A DNA stretch of 31,586 bases. It comes from Moraxella lacunata (lineage in GTDB: Bacteria; Pseudomonadota; Gammaproteobacteria; Pseudomonadales; Moraxellaceae). Below, piece by piece: positions 9,126-14,998 of the stretch; the first letter of the stretch is position 1; every line of letters begins with the position of its first letter. The stretch covers positions 1 through 31,586 of the forward strand of contig NZ_MXAN01000002.1 in NCBI RefSeq assembly GCF_002027545.1. The letters are read 5' to 3'. Under the pieces are notes generated by a model, which saw only the letters and a program-made list of their open reading frames with translations, did not search any database and had not been told where the DNA came from. Made by a program: the position numbers and the translations under genes.

Positions 9126-9133
9126 TTATATGA

Positions 9134-9164
9134 ATAAACCCTGTGATTGCAGGGTTTATTTTTT
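9134..9164. terminator. Bidirectional terminator between the M3 peptidase gene and queF
   Basis: The stem ATAAACCCTG/CAGGGTTTAT with loop TGATTG is followed by TTTTT on the plus strand and preceded by A-rich sequence. It lies between two convergent stop codons (9125 and 9174). Confidence 0.85.
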
Positions 9165-9173
9165 ACATTTATG

Positions 9174-10031
9174 CTATTGACGAATAAGCCGTTTAATCTG
9201 CCCTTTATCCGCATGAAATACCCGCACAGGGTTAATGTCAATTCCGCCACGTCTGGTGTAATTCGCCAACACTCTTAAAGAAGTTGGTTTAAAATACGTC
9301 ATCATGTCGGCAAATATCCGCTCCACGCATTGCTCATGAAAGCCGTTGTGTTGTCTAAATGATAAAATATACTTTAAAAATTCGCCAAAATCTAATGCGT
9401 ATTCGCTCGCCATTTCAATTTGCACCGTTCCCCAATCTGGCTGATTGGTAACAGGGCAATTTGAACGTAACAGATTGCTATAAAATTGATAGGCTTTTAA
9501 TTCGCCTTTTTGGGTATTTTTTAAAAATTTGCTATCAATATCATCGGTTAAAATAACCTCATCGGAAAAATCATGCAACGCCTCATCAATACAAATGCCC
9601 ATCGGTCTTGCAATGGTCAGCTCATCACTGTCCATCTCAATAATCTCTACACCCACATCAGCACCCACACAAATGGATAAATCTTTTTGCAAAGTGCTTT
9701 TTAATTCATTGATATGATGAAATTTGGTAAAGTTTAGGCTATTTAGATACAGCTTTAATGATTTGGATTCTATAATATTTGGTGAATTGGCAGGGATGAT
9801 AAAGCGAGCCATTGCCACTTGTGAGACACCAATAGGGTTTAGCCACGACAATTCAAAGGCTTGCCAAATATCAGCGCCTTTTTTTAAGTCATCATCATAT
9901 TCATTAAAATCAAAATTCACCTCTTTTAAAATCTCATCTCGCCCAATTTGACGAGATATGGGATATAAAATAGCAGGGTCATAAGTTTTTGAATAAGTGG
10001 TACTCTCACCTAATACGCCATGAATACTCAT
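9174..10031 (-). CDS. queF: NADPH-dependent 7-cyano-7-deazaguanine reductase
   Basis: QueF reduces preQ0 to preQ1 in queuosine biosynthesis. The 285-residue form is the long, unimodular type seen in E. coli (282 residues). Recognisable blocks are the QueF motif region ELSWLNPIGVSQVA, IESKSLKLYLNSLN, the catalytic-cysteine segment LRSNCPVTNQPDWG, the FHEQCVERIF block and the C-terminal YTRRGGIDINPVR. The frame is open upstream to 10112, but the ATG at 10031 gives MSIHGVLGESTTYSKTYDPA, which aligns with known QueF N-termini, and it is preceded by TGAGGT at 7 nt. No preQ1 riboswitch is recognised upstream. Confidence 0.94.
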   Translation of the reverse strand: MSIHGVLGESTTYSKTYDPAILYPISRQIGRDEILKEVNFDFNEYDDDLKKGADIWQAFELSWLNPIGVSQVAMARFIIPANSPNIIESKSLKLYLNSLNFTKFHHINELKSTLQKDLSICVGADVGVEIIEMDSDELTIARPMGICIDEALHDFSDEVILTDDIDSKFLKNTQKGELKAYQFYSNLLRSNCPVTNQPDWGTVQIEMASEYALDFGEFLKYILSFRQHNGFHEQCVERIFADMMTYFKPTSLRVLANYTRRGGIDINPVRVFHADKGQIKRLIRQ

Positions 10032-10163
10032 TATATTTACCTCAATCCAGTGGAAGTATTTACCATTGATGGCATTTTTATTAAAATTTGACGAATGTTT
10101 AATATCATTCAATTTATCATCACATGATTATCTGCCATTGTATGAAAATATGTATTAGTAATA

Positions 10164-10934
10164 TCAAGAGATTCGAATTCTTTTGCCATCTTTTAGTATT
10201 TTATACGCCACACCGTAAAACAATACACAAAATACCAAAATTGCCAATAACGAATAACCAACATTGACATCAGAATGCCCCAATATGCCATAACGAAAAG
10301 CATTGACCATATATACAATGGGATTTAGCAAAGATAAATTTTGCCAAAAAGATGATAAATTCTCCAATGAATAAAATACACCGCCTAAATAAGTTAAGGG
10401 CGTTAAAATAAAACTTGGCACAATAGAAATATCATCAAAAGAATGGGCAAATACTGCATTAACAAATCCACCCAATGAAAACAACACAGATGTGCCAATA
10501 ATGGTAATAAGCATGATCGGAAAATGACTGATTGTTAATTGGGTAAAAAATAATGCCACAATACTCACAATTAACGCAATGGCAAGCCCACGAAACACAC
10601 CACCGCCCACATAGCCCAATAATATGGCATGCTTGGAGATGGGCGAGACCAGCATTTCATCAATACTGCCATGAAATTTGGTGCTAAAAAATGATGAAAC
10701 CACATTAGAATAACTGTTGGTAATGACCGACATCATGATAAGACCAGGCACGATAAATTGCATATAACTCACGCCTCCCATCTCTCCGATACGAGAACCT
10801 ATCATTTGTCCAAATATTACAAAATATAACGTCATGGTAATAACAGGGGGCAATAAAGTTTGAGGCCAAATACGGACAATGCGTTTTATTTCTTTAAATA
10901 GTAAGGTGTTAAAAGCGACTAATTGACTGTTCAT
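10164..10934 (-). CDS. yadH: ABC-2 type transporter permease (YadH family)
   Basis: This 256-residue integral membrane protein has the same length as E. coli YadH and closely similar stretches: RIWPQTLLPPVITMTLYFVI, GSRIGEMGGVSYMQFIVPGL, a YVGGGV segment and SFILTPLTYLGGVFYSLENL. About six membrane spans are visible. It pairs with the ATPase gene 38 nt upstream to form an ABC-2 exporter in the inner membrane; the substrate is unknown. AAGGAA just before the ATG supports the start. No clear terminator is seen in the 132 nt before queF. Confidence 0.92.
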   Translation of the reverse strand: MNSQLVAFNTLLFKEIKRIVRIWPQTLLPPVITMTLYFVIFGQMIGSRIGEMGGVSYMQFIVPGLIMMSVITNSYSNVVSSFFSTKFHGSIDEMLVSPISKHAILLGYVGGGVFRGLAIALIVSIVALFFTQLTISHFPIMLITIIGTSVLFSLGGFVNAVFAHSFDDISIVPSFILTPLTYLGGVFYSLENLSSFWQNLSLLNPIVYMVNAFRYGILGHSDVNVGYSLLAILVFCVLFYGVAYKILKDGKRIRIS

Positions 10935-10972
10935 GATTTTCCTTAATAATATTAATATATTTTTTCCATCAT

Positions 10973-11911
10973 TTATTTGCTATTTTGAGAGTGATTGTCT
11001 ACCACTCCCATAAATAATTCTTCTAGGCGGTTGTTTTTATTTCTCATGCTAACAATTTGGATATTAAAATCATTTAATTGGCGAAATATATCATTTAGAT
11101 TTTGGTTTTTATTAAGTGTAATTTCTAGGGTTTTATTATCTGACAAAGTTATGTGGCTGATATTATTGATGGTTGGCGTGTTATTTAATTCATCTTTTAA
11201 ATCAAATACAAAAGTTTCTAACGATAACTGCGTAAGTAGTGATTTCATATCGGTATTAATTAAAATCTCACCATGATTTAATATGGCAATGTATTTACAT
11301 AACTGTTCAGCTTCTTCTAAATAGTGAGTGGTCAAAATAATGGTAGTGCCTTCATTTTTATTCAAGTGTTCAATAAAATCCCACATAGAACGACGCAATT
11401 CAATATCTACCCCTGCGGTTGGTTCATCTAATATGAGCAGTTTGGGGCGGTGTATCAAGGCACGAGCAATCATCAAACGGCGTTTCATACCGCCAGAGAG
11501 CGAACGAGCCTTTTCATCTTGTTTATCCCAAAGTCCCAATTCTTTTAATAAAAATTGTGCCCGAGGTAGAGCATCTTTCTTTTTTATGCCGTAATAGCCT
11601 GCTTGAATGATGAGAATGTCCAAACATTTTTCAAATTGATTAAAATTAAATTCTTGGGGAACAATGCCCAAATAGGATTTGGCAAGGCTTGGATTTTTGT
11701 GCAAATCCACACCAAAAATCTGCACCGTACCATCTGTTTGTGGAAATAATGAGCTAATAATACCAATCATGGTGGATTTACCCGCCCCATTAGCACCAAG
11801 CAAAGCAAAAAATTCACCTTGTGGCACAGTCAAATCCACACCTTTTAGGGCGGTAAAGCCGTTAGGATAGGTTTTTTTAAGGTTGGATATTGTTAAAGCT
11901 GGCATGGTCAT
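10973..11911 (-). CDS. yadG: ABC transporter ATP-binding protein (YadG family)
   Basis: This 312-residue ABC ATPase has Walker A GANGAGKS (39-46), a Q-loop in VPQEFNFNQ (near 85-93), signature LSGGMKRR (138-145), Walker B LILDEPTAG (159-167) and an H-loop in LTTHYLEEAE. Length and sequence resemble E. coli YadG (308 residues). It would energise the YadH permease encoded immediately downstream. The first two methionines (MTM) are both possible starts; neither has a strong Shine-Dalgarno sequence. Confidence 0.92.
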   Translation of the reverse strand: MTMPALTISNLKKTYPNGFTALKGVDLTVPQGEFFALLGANGAGKSTMIGIISSLFPQTDGTVQIFGVDLHKNPSLAKSYLGIVPQEFNFNQFEKCLDILIIQAGYYGIKKKDALPRAQFLLKELGLWDKQDEKARSLSGGMKRRLMIARALIHRPKLLILDEPTAGVDIELRRSMWDFIEHLNKNEGTTIILTTHYLEEAEQLCKYIAILNHGEILINTDMKSLLTQLSLETFVFDLKDELNNTPTINNISHITLSDNKTLEITLNKNQNLNDIFRQLNDFNIQIVSMRNKNNRLEELFMGVVDNHSQNSK

Positions 11912-12029
11912 GGTTTTTAAAATTATGTTTAGGCTGGGTGTGTTTGGTCAGTCATGTTTTGCATGGGTGTTATCTTATATGGTATAAAAATATGATATAA
12001 AAATTACCAAAACACAGCAAAGACAAATC

Positions 12030-12053
12030 GCCTAAGTGGTTGCCCACCTAAGC
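12030..12053 (-). terminator. Probable terminator of the cytochrome c5 gene
   Basis: On the minus strand GCTTAGGTGG and CCACTTAGGC pair over 10 bp with a 4-nt loop; the two positions that mismatch as plus-strand RNA become G-U pairs in the minus-strand transcript. That strand bias suggests it acts on minus transcripts. The sequence after it is T-rich, and it lies 21 nt beyond the stop codon. Confidence 0.6.
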
Positions 12054-12074
12054 CATTTGGTGTCATTAGATAAA

Positions 12075-12620
12075 TTATTGAGATTGAGTGATGATATAAT
12101 CAACCGCATTTTTTACTTCATCATCAGAGATGTCTGCACCACCACGGGCAGGCATGGCATTAAAGCCATTGATGGCATGGTCATACAAAGTTGTCTTGCC
12201 TTTGGCAATACGTGGAGCCCAGTCAGAGGTACCTATTTTAGGAGCTCCTACCAAACCTGCATCATGACAAGTGGCACAGATGGCTTTATAAAGCTGGTCA
12301 CCTGGACGAGCCACACCCTCTACCGCAGGAGCCAGTACGGTGATGTTGATATCACATTCTTCACCATCAAAGCACACTTTACCCACAGGGGCGATACGTG
12401 CCACCAGTTGTGGGTACATGGCGATGAGCTTTTTGACCTGAGCACTATCCTCAGGGATGGCTTCTTTTTTGGCTTCTGCTTTTGGTGCTTCTGCAATCGC
12501 GGTCTCTGCCTGAGTCTCGGTCGTTGCTTTTGCATTGGCAGGTGCTTCACTTGCTTGGCTGGTCATCACGCCAGAGATTGCCAACAATGTGGCAAAAGAT
12601 AAAGTTACAATTTTTTTCAT
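12075..12620 (-). CDS. Cytochrome c5 family periplasmic protein
   Basis: This 181-residue exported monohaem c-type cytochrome has a signal peptide (MKKIVTLSFATLLAISGVMT..., cleavage near SQA) and an Ala/Glu/Lys/Thr-rich linker (about 25-60). The haem-binding CATCH is at 115-119, with a likely axial Met at M156 in NAMPARGG. The C-terminal SDDEVKNAVDYII helix is typical of cytochrome c5. An additional cysteine pair CFDGEEC (83-89) lies before the haem domain. It probably carries electrons between respiratory complexes in the periplasm. No partner gene lies next to it, and its role here is inferred from the family only. Confidence 0.88.
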   Translation of the reverse strand: MKKIVTLSFATLLAISGVMTSQASEAPANAKATTETQAETAIAEAPKAEAKKEAIPEDSAQVKKLIAMYPQLVARIAPVGKVCFDGEECDINITVLAPAVEGVARPGDQLYKAICATCHDAGLVGAPKIGTSDWAPRIAKGKTTLYDHAINGFNAMPARGGADISDDEVKNAVDYIITQSQ

Positions 12621-12775
12621 TGTCTTATCTCGTTTAGCCTTGAATAATCTTGTTATTCTGGGTTTGGGAAATTTACCCTACTATTATAAGGGAAAATAGG
12701 GATAAAATGCCACGTTTTTTATGTAATTTGTAAAAAATTAGCAAGATTTTTTGGTAATTTTACAAAAACATGGTA

Positions 12776-12799
12776 ATTTTAGCAAAAATTTGCTAAAAT
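12776..12799 (+). promoter_or_regulatory. Inverted repeat overlapping a -10-like site before tRNA-Arg
   Basis: ATTTTAGCAAA and TTTGCTAAAAT form an exact 11-bp inverted repeat with a 2-nt centre. Its right arm contains TAAAAT (12794-12799), a plausible -10 element 14 nt before the tRNA. No clear -35 is recognised. Confidence 0.4.
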
Positions 12800-12812
12800 A
12801 TCGCCCTTAAAT

Positions 12813-12889
12813 GTGCCTGTAGCTCAGTTGGATAGAGTGTCAGCCTCCGAAGCTGAAGGTCGTGGGTTCAATTCCCGCCAGGCACGCCA
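12813..12889 (+). tRNA. tRNA-Arg (anticodon CCG)
   Basis: It folds as a full cloverleaf. The acceptor stem GTGCCTG pairs with CAGGCAC, the D stem is GCTC/GAGT, and the anticodon stem TCAGC/GCTGA encloses loop CTCCGAA (anticodon CCG, reading CGG). The T stem GTGGG/CCCGC has loop TTCAATT, and an encoded G-CCA end follows. It marks the left edge of the filamentous prophage. Its complement encodes the end of the adjacent minus-strand repressor frame. Confidence 0.96.
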
Positions 12890-13120
12890 TTTATTCCAAA
12901 GCTCCCCATTTTCGGGGTCTGTCTCTGCTTTTACCGCAAAAAATACCTGCATTGGGTCAAGCCCTACATACTCCGCTAATTTAAAGATTAGTGCGTCATC
13001 AGGCGTTCTCCGCCCTGCTTTATAATCTCCAAAGCGATGATAAAGCACATCAAACCTACCTGCTAATGCTTTTTGTGAACCTGCCTTTATTTCTGCTTGC
13101 TTAATTAAGTTTTGTAACAT
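12824..13120 (-). CDS. Putative phage repressor (DUF3693-like), C-terminus antisense to tRNA
   Basis: This 98-residue protein has a helix-turn-helix-like N-terminus (IKAGSQKALAGRFDVLYHRF, then GDYKAGRRTPDDALIFKLAEYVGLDP). It resembles the DUF3693 phage proteins found near inovirus genomes. GGAG 9 nt before the ATG supports the start. It faces away from the rest of the prophage, and three copies of a 16-bp palindrome lie just upstream, as expected for an autoregulating repressor of the RstR kind. The last 21 residues (from W78 to N98) are read from the complement of the tRNA-Arg gene, so the protein end depends on the integration junction. The repressor role is inferred. Confidence 0.65.
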   Translation of the reverse strand: MLQNLIKQAEIKAGSQKALAGRFDVLYHRFGDYKAGRRTPDDALIFKLAEYVGLDPMQVFFAVKAETDPENGELWNKWRAWRELNPRPSASEADTLSN

Positions 13121-13141
13121 TTTGTAAACTCCATTGCAAAA

Positions 13142-13157
13142 AATCCAAAAATGGATT
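13142..13157. promoter_or_regulatory. Phage operator candidate O1
   Basis: AATCCAAAAATGGATT is a palindrome with 6-bp arms (AATCCA/TGGATT) and an A/T centre. It lies 22 nt upstream of the repressor start codon and is one of three copies. Confidence 0.7.
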
Positions 13158-13169
13158 ATTATTTGATTA

Positions 13170-13185
13170 AATCCAAATATGGATT
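13170..13185. promoter_or_regulatory. Phage operator candidate O2
   Basis: AATCCAAATATGGATT has the same arms as O1 and lies 28 nt from it, start to start. The following 12 bases (ATTATTTGATTA) also repeat what follows O1. Confidence 0.7.
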
Positions 13186-13202
13186 ATTATTTGATTATGA
13201 AT

Positions 13203-13218
13203 AATCCAAAAATGGATT
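13203..13218. promoter_or_regulatory. Phage operator candidate O3
   Basis: AATCCAAAAATGGATT is identical to O1 and lies 33 nt from O2, start to start. It is 31 nt upstream of the small plus-strand ORF, so the three sites could control both divergent transcripts. Confidence 0.7.
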
Positions 13219-13248
13219 TTAACCCAAAATCAGTATATTAATTATAGC

Positions 13249-13392
13249 ATGACAAACGAACAAAAACTAACTTTGGAAAACCTTAAAAAAGATGTAGAAG
13301 TTTTAAAACGTGCTTACGGTTTTTTACTTGCTACATACATTGTTTTCTTTGGTTTGCTTTGTTCCATCATTGTTTATTTAATTATATGGTAG
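13249..13392 (+). CDS. Small phage membrane protein, 47 residues
   Basis: ATG at 13249 opens a 47-residue frame, MTNEQKLTLENLKKDVEVLK and then a hydrophobic span (about residues 24-46, FLLATYIVFFGLLCSIIVYL). An amphipathic charged helix plus one membrane segment is typical of small inovirus accessory or coat proteins. It is divergent from the repressor, behind the triple operator. No strong Shine-Dalgarno sequence is seen, so confidence is moderate. Its end overlaps the next minus-strand frame by 15 nt. Confidence 0.5.
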   Translation: MTNEQKLTLENLKKDVEVLKRAYGFLLATYIVFFGLLCSIIVYLIIW

Positions 13393-13566
13393 TTTTAGCC
13401 ATAGTTTGATGATGTTTCTTAGTTCTCTTGGTAGTAGCTTCCAACTAATCACACCAAAGACACTAACACTTATCATACTGAGCAACAAAAGCTTTACCGC
13501 TTCTAAATGCTCTATTAAAGGCTTGATTAATTCACCCTCTATTAAAGGCTGGATTAACTCACCCAT
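13378..13566 (-). CDS. Small phage membrane protein, 62 residues
   Basis: The protein begins MGELIQPLIEGELIKPLIEH, containing an imperfect eight-residue repeat (GELIQPLIE/GELIKPLIE), followed by one membrane segment (about 26-42) and a basic tail. AGGA 7 nt before the ATG supports translation. It lies in the left, lysogeny-side part of the prophage with the 124-residue gene on the same strand. No function is recognised. Confidence 0.5.
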   Translation of the reverse strand: MGELIQPLIEGELIKPLIEHLEAVKLLLLSMISVSVFGVISWKLLPRELRNIIKLWLKLPYN

Positions 13567-13684
13567 AGAAATCCTTGATTTTGTTAAAAATCTTTTAGTA
13601 TACCCCTAACCGCCAATCTTGGCAAGTTTTCATAGTGTGGATAAAATGAAAAACCCCAATTCAAAAGACAATAAAGCCCCTGCC

Positions 13685-13762
13685 AAAGGCGAATGTAATT
13701 CGCCTTTGTCTGGTTTACCAGTTTGTCGCCCATCCACATCGCCCCTTTTGGGGCGGGGCGAC
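13685..13762. other. Cluster of three adjacent hairpins in the prophage
   Basis: Three structures lie within 78 nt. The first is AAAGGCGAA/TTCGCCTTT with a 5-nt loop (13685-13707). The second is CTGGT/ACCAG with a 2-nt loop (13710-13721). The third is a two-part hairpin with outer stem GTCGCCC/GGGCGAC (13725-13731, 13756-13762) and inner stem CGCCCC/GGGGCG closed by TTTT (13740-13755). A T6 run begins at 13765. Filamentous phage intergenic regions carry such hairpin clusters as replication origins and packaging signals. The third hairpin plus T run could also be a plus-strand terminator. The functional choice is inference. Confidence 0.65.
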
Positions 13763-13768
13763 TCTTTT

Positions 13769-14143
13769 TTACATGATGAATTTGACAAAGGCAAAAAATG
13801 CCATGGCAACAATTATGACCTGCAAAAGGTTCATGGCTTCCCTACTGGGTCGTCTCCCAGTCACTTTCTTGTAGCCAAAAACCACGGCAATAAAAACAGC
13901 AAGACCAAGCACCAACAACAAGGCAAATTTTTGGAACGGTTCTACCATTCTAGTTTGTAGCGTTTCATTGAGTACAGGCTCGCTACTAGCAACCGTTACC
14001 GCCTGTGTCTCTGTGTTTGGCTCGACGTATATCGGCTTTTGGTTTAAGAATTGATGATTTAATATGACTTCGTTGTCATATTCGCTTTTTGGCATCACTT
14101 TGATAATTTTATCATCTCTGATAATTGCAATTTGTTCACTCAT
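13769..14143 (-). CDS. Phage protein with two predicted membrane segments
   Basis: This 124-residue protein has a soluble N-terminal part (about 1-70, MSEQIAIIRDDKIIKVMPKS...) followed by two hydrophobic spans, about 73-91 (FALLLVLGLAVFIAVVFGY) and 105-122 (LLQVIIVAMAFFAFVKF). A basic loop with GRRPSRE separates the spans. It is the minus-strand gene nearest the zinc-ribbon gene, which it faces divergently. It is not recognised as a known family. Its stop lies 7 nt from the hairpin cluster. Confidence 0.6.
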   Translation of the reverse strand: MSEQIAIIRDDKIIKVMPKSEYDNEVILNHQFLNQKPIYVEPNTETQAVTVASSEPVLNETLQTRMVEPFQKFALLLVLGLAVFIAVVFGYKKVTGRRPSREAMNLLQVIIVAMAFFAFVKFIM

Positions 14144-14220
14144 GGTAATACTCTATGGTTTGGAGTCGCACTCTTATTATAGCAGTATTACCGCTTTTTC
14201 CATTTTTTAATAGGTGCATT

Positions 14221-14448
14221 ATGGACTTTGATGATGATTTTGATGATTTTGATGATTTTGATGGTTGGCGTTGTATCGCTTGCTCTGCTTCCATTCCCGA
14301 AAATAGCGAATTTGAACTTTGCGACGACTGCAAAGAACATCATTTAGAAGAAATTTACGGCGATCAAACGCCATGTAGATTCTGTGGCGAACCGCTCGGT
14401 CATTTAGAATTTTATGATGATTTTCATGTTGAGTGTTGGCACCCTTAA
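14221..14448 (+). CDS. Small phage zinc-ribbon protein
   Basis: The frame is open from 14155, but the ATG at 14221 has AGGTG 4 nt upstream and starts after the hydrophobic upstream stretch, so it is chosen (75 residues). The N-terminus MDFDDDFDDFDDFDGW is a run of Asp-Asp-Phe triplets made by a 9-nt tandem repeat. Four pairs or near-pairs of metal ligands follow: CIAC, CDDCKEHH, CRFC and HVECWH. This predicts one or two zinc knuckles. Related small zinc-finger proteins occur in filamentous and other phages; the role is unknown. Confidence 0.7.
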   Translation: MDFDDDFDDFDDFDGWRCIACSASIPENSEFELCDDCKEHHLEEIYGDQTPCRFCGEPLGHLEFYDDFHVECWHP

Positions 14449-14453
14449 TCATC

Positions 14454-14485
14454 AATCCTTTTAATCATTAATGATTAAAAGGATT
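14454..14485. repeat. Perfect 32-nt palindrome
   Basis: AATCCTTTTAATCATT followed by its exact reverse complement gives a 32-nt palindrome without mismatch. It begins 5 nt after the stop codon of the zinc-ribbon gene. It may be a terminator or cruciform, or a recognition site of the Rep protein. Confidence 0.8.
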
Positions 14486-14494
14486 CACGGGGGT

Positions 14495-14513
14495 TTGGGG
14501 GTGTAGCCCCCAA
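14495..14513. repeat. GC hairpin upstream of rep
   Basis: TTGGGGG/CCCCCAA forms a 7-bp stem with loop TGTAG, 9 nt after the 32-nt palindrome. Together they resemble the structured leader of a single-strand or rolling-circle replicon. Confidence 0.65.
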
Positions 14514-14567
14514 GTGTTAAGAATACACCCTATGTTTAGTACGTTACTCCGCACTGGATGCGTTAGG

Positions 14568-14693
14568 GATTGCAGCGAAAATATCTTTTAAACAAAGGAT
14601 ATGTTTTTCTTAGATAAATTTTATTTCTCGGTAGAAAGAATGAAATTTTGCTTAGAAAAATAATACTTTGGCTTAAAAGGATTGAAGCGAAAA
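14568..14693 (+). repeat. Direct repeat GATTG(C/A)AGCGAAAA upstream of rep
   Basis: GATTGCAGCGAAAA (14568-14581) recurs as GATTGAAGCGAAAA (14680-14693), one base different. The second copy leads into GCCCGACCCGAAGGGAACGC. This sits in the 550-nt noncoding region before rep (14449-14998), which carries no supported gene. Confidence 0.5.
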
Positions 14694-14787
14694 GCCCGAC
14701 CCGAAGGGAACGCCCAAGCACAAATACCGCTTATTTTGTTCCCCCAACATACAAAGAGTAGCGAAAATACCAAACGAAAAACCCAAA

Positions 14788-14880
14788 GACAAGACAAAAA
14801 AGACAAGACAAAAAAGACAAGACAAAAAAGACAAGATAAAAAAGACAAGATAAAAAAAGACAAGATAAAAAAAGACAAGA
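14788..14880 (+). repeat. Tandem repeat, six 14/15-nt units plus a partial seventh
   Basis: Units are GACAAGACAAAAAA three times, GACAAGATAAAAAA once and GACAAGATAAAAAAA twice, ending in GACAAGA. Unit length is not a multiple of three, and the open frames across it (14682-14918 plus, 14621-14959 minus) are low-complexity artefacts. The position 118 nt before the rep start fits iterons or a variable-number repeat. Confidence 0.8.
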
Positions 14881-14998
14881 ACCCAATACCCAAATTTTTG
14901 GGTTTACGCCTTATGTAATACGGCGTAAACAAAACTAACCACTGTACAGGGCTTTGCACCGTACGTTACAAACAAAACGTTTTAATGTGGAAAAACAA

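Noticed and set aside
10032..10112. N-terminal extension of QueF (27 residues)
   Set aside because: The ATG at 10031 has TGAGGT upstream and gives the family N-terminus.
10032..10163. preQ1 riboswitch before queF
   Set aside because: The leader lacks a recognisable preQ1 aptamer hairpin and C-rich/A-rich tail.
12813..13025. Plus-strand ORF starting in tRNA-Arg
   Set aside because: It reads through the tRNA itself and opposite the repressor gene; no start context.
13619..13960. Plus-strand 113-residue ORF
   Set aside because: It crosses the hairpin cluster and is antisense to the better supported minus-strand membrane gene (13769-14143).
14682..14918. Plus-strand 78-residue Lys/Asp-rich ORF over the tandem repeat
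   Set aside because: Low-complexity by-product of the array; reading frame changes from unit to unit.
14621..14959. Minus-strand 112-residue hydrophobic ORF over the tandem repeat
   Set aside because: The Phe/Leu/Ser-rich sequence is the complement of the A-rich array. Repeat units are not multiples of three, and the start has no context.
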